Below, piece by piece: positions 46,899-47,187 of a DNA stretch of 47,187 nt. Position numbers and translations under genes: made by a program. The stretch's first letter is position 1. The number at the start of each line of letters is the position of its first letter. The notes beneath the pieces were generated by a model. It saw only the letters and a program-made list of their open reading frames with translations. It did no database searches and was not told where the DNA came from. The stretch comes from an uncultured Bacteroidales bacterium. Lineage in GTDB: Bacteria > Bacteroidota > Bacteroidia > Bacteroidales > Muribaculaceae. The stretch is taken from contig CACWID010000021.1 in assembly GCA_902760865.1 (NCBI GenBank), positions 1-47,187 of the forward strand. Direction: 5' to 3'.

Positions 46899-47187
46899 TT
46901 AATTACCGCCACCGTTAGTCAGCAGGTAGTTGACCAGTGCAGTCACGTCGCTGATGGTGAGGTCGCCGCTCTCGTTCATGTCGCCCTCAGGATGCTCGGT
47001 CATGTCGGTGTTGTTGGTCAGCAGCAGGTTGATCAGGGCAGTAACGTCACTAATGTTCACCTTGCCGTCCTTGTTCACGTCACCGCGAATGAACTGAGGC
47101 TGAGGCTCAACATAGGGTGCAAAATCAACGGGATTGAGCATCAATGTGCCGTCGCTACCCTTGACAATAATACCATAGACATTGTAA
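46899..47187 (-). CDS. C-terminal part of a dockerin-containing protein (cut by the window edge)
   Basis: The frame is open to the window end at 47187, so the gene continues outside. The visible 95 residues start YNVYGIIVKGSDGTLM, then a short linker and two dockerin-like repeats: RGDVNKDGKVNISDVTALIN and GDMNESGDLTISDVTALVNY, each with the Asp/Asn calcium loop and following helix. It ends with LLTNGGGN. This is another member of the dockerin-protein series of this region. Its function cannot be judged from the tail. Confidence 0.85.
   Translation of the reverse strand, partial: YNVYGIIVKGSDGTLMLNPVDFAPYVEPQPQFIRGDVNKDGKVNISDVTALINLLLTNNTDMTEHPEGDMNESGDLTISDVTALVNYLLTNGGGN

Noticed and set aside
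1-47187. tRNA or rRNA genes
   Set aside because: Reading the gaps on both strands I found no cloverleaf with a TTC-loop pattern and no rRNA-like sequence, although I could not run a covariance search.

Overview
The window looks like a chromosomal segment of a GC-rich gut-type Bacteroidales (Bacteroidota); I cannot fix the family, but Prevotellaceae or Muribaculaceae-like lineages are plausible. The evidence is the TAnnTTTG-type promoter boxes, a PorZ-like type IX secretion protein, secreted proteins with dockerin-like repeats and Fib_succ_major (FISUMP) domains, a BspA-like leucine-rich repeat protein, the long MraY (419 aa) and LysS (581 aa) forms, and the gene order of the division and cell wall (dcw) cluster. 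I saw no rRNA, tRNA, CRISPR array or insertion sequence.

Layout. Positions 1-1130 are AT-rich, unlike the rest, and hold a coiled-coil gene made of 84-bp tandem repeats that looks 5'-truncated. 1174-3342 is a two-gene glycosyltransfer unit (multi-membrane protein plus DPM1-like GT2). Next come lysS (3920-5665), a porZ-like gene (5931-8288), and an apparent O-acetylation operon (8444-11408: AlgI-like MBOAT, AlgJ/SGNH-like protein, small anchored protein) convergent with an acyltransferase-3 gene (11455-12501, minus).

From 29716 down to 12601 the minus strand carries an almost uninterrupted dcw operon: rsmH-ftsL-ftsI-murE-mraY-murD-ftsW-murG-murC-ftsQ-ftsA-ftsZ, followed by yqeY and serS. mraZ, murF and ddl are absent from it. 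MurE carries the DNPR motif of meso-diaminopimelate-adding enzymes, and the divergent lysA at 30299 consumes the same metabolite, so the two transcription units share a precursor. lysA is followed by an Lrp/AsnC regulator, manC, and a convergent ssb.

The minus-strand pair argR / argC-like (33824-35351) is the most unusual part. The ArgC homologue appears to have lost its catalytic cysteine, both histidines of the active-site loop and the glycine-rich dinucleotide motif, and ArgR has lost one of the paired aspartates of its arginine pocket. This suggests a retained pseudoenzyme beside a regulator with altered effector binding. Then follow a patatin-like lipase fused to membrane segments (35595-37205) and a run of five minus-strand secreted-protein genes (37360-47187, last one cut by the window edge), all with dockerin-like repeats. 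Three carry their own clear or probable promoters and terminators. The largest encodes 1637 residues (signal peptide, LRRs, dockerin, three FISUMP domains alternating with two ASH-like domains).

Intergenic DNA is also distinctive. At least five gaps contain degenerate arrays with a 7-bp period, two of them folded into long palindromes immediately 3' of aminoacyl-tRNA synthetase genes. There is a nested dyad between rsmH and lysA, a structured lysA leader, a 56-bp repeat between the dockerin genes, and a cluster of REP-like hairpins at 46620-46763.
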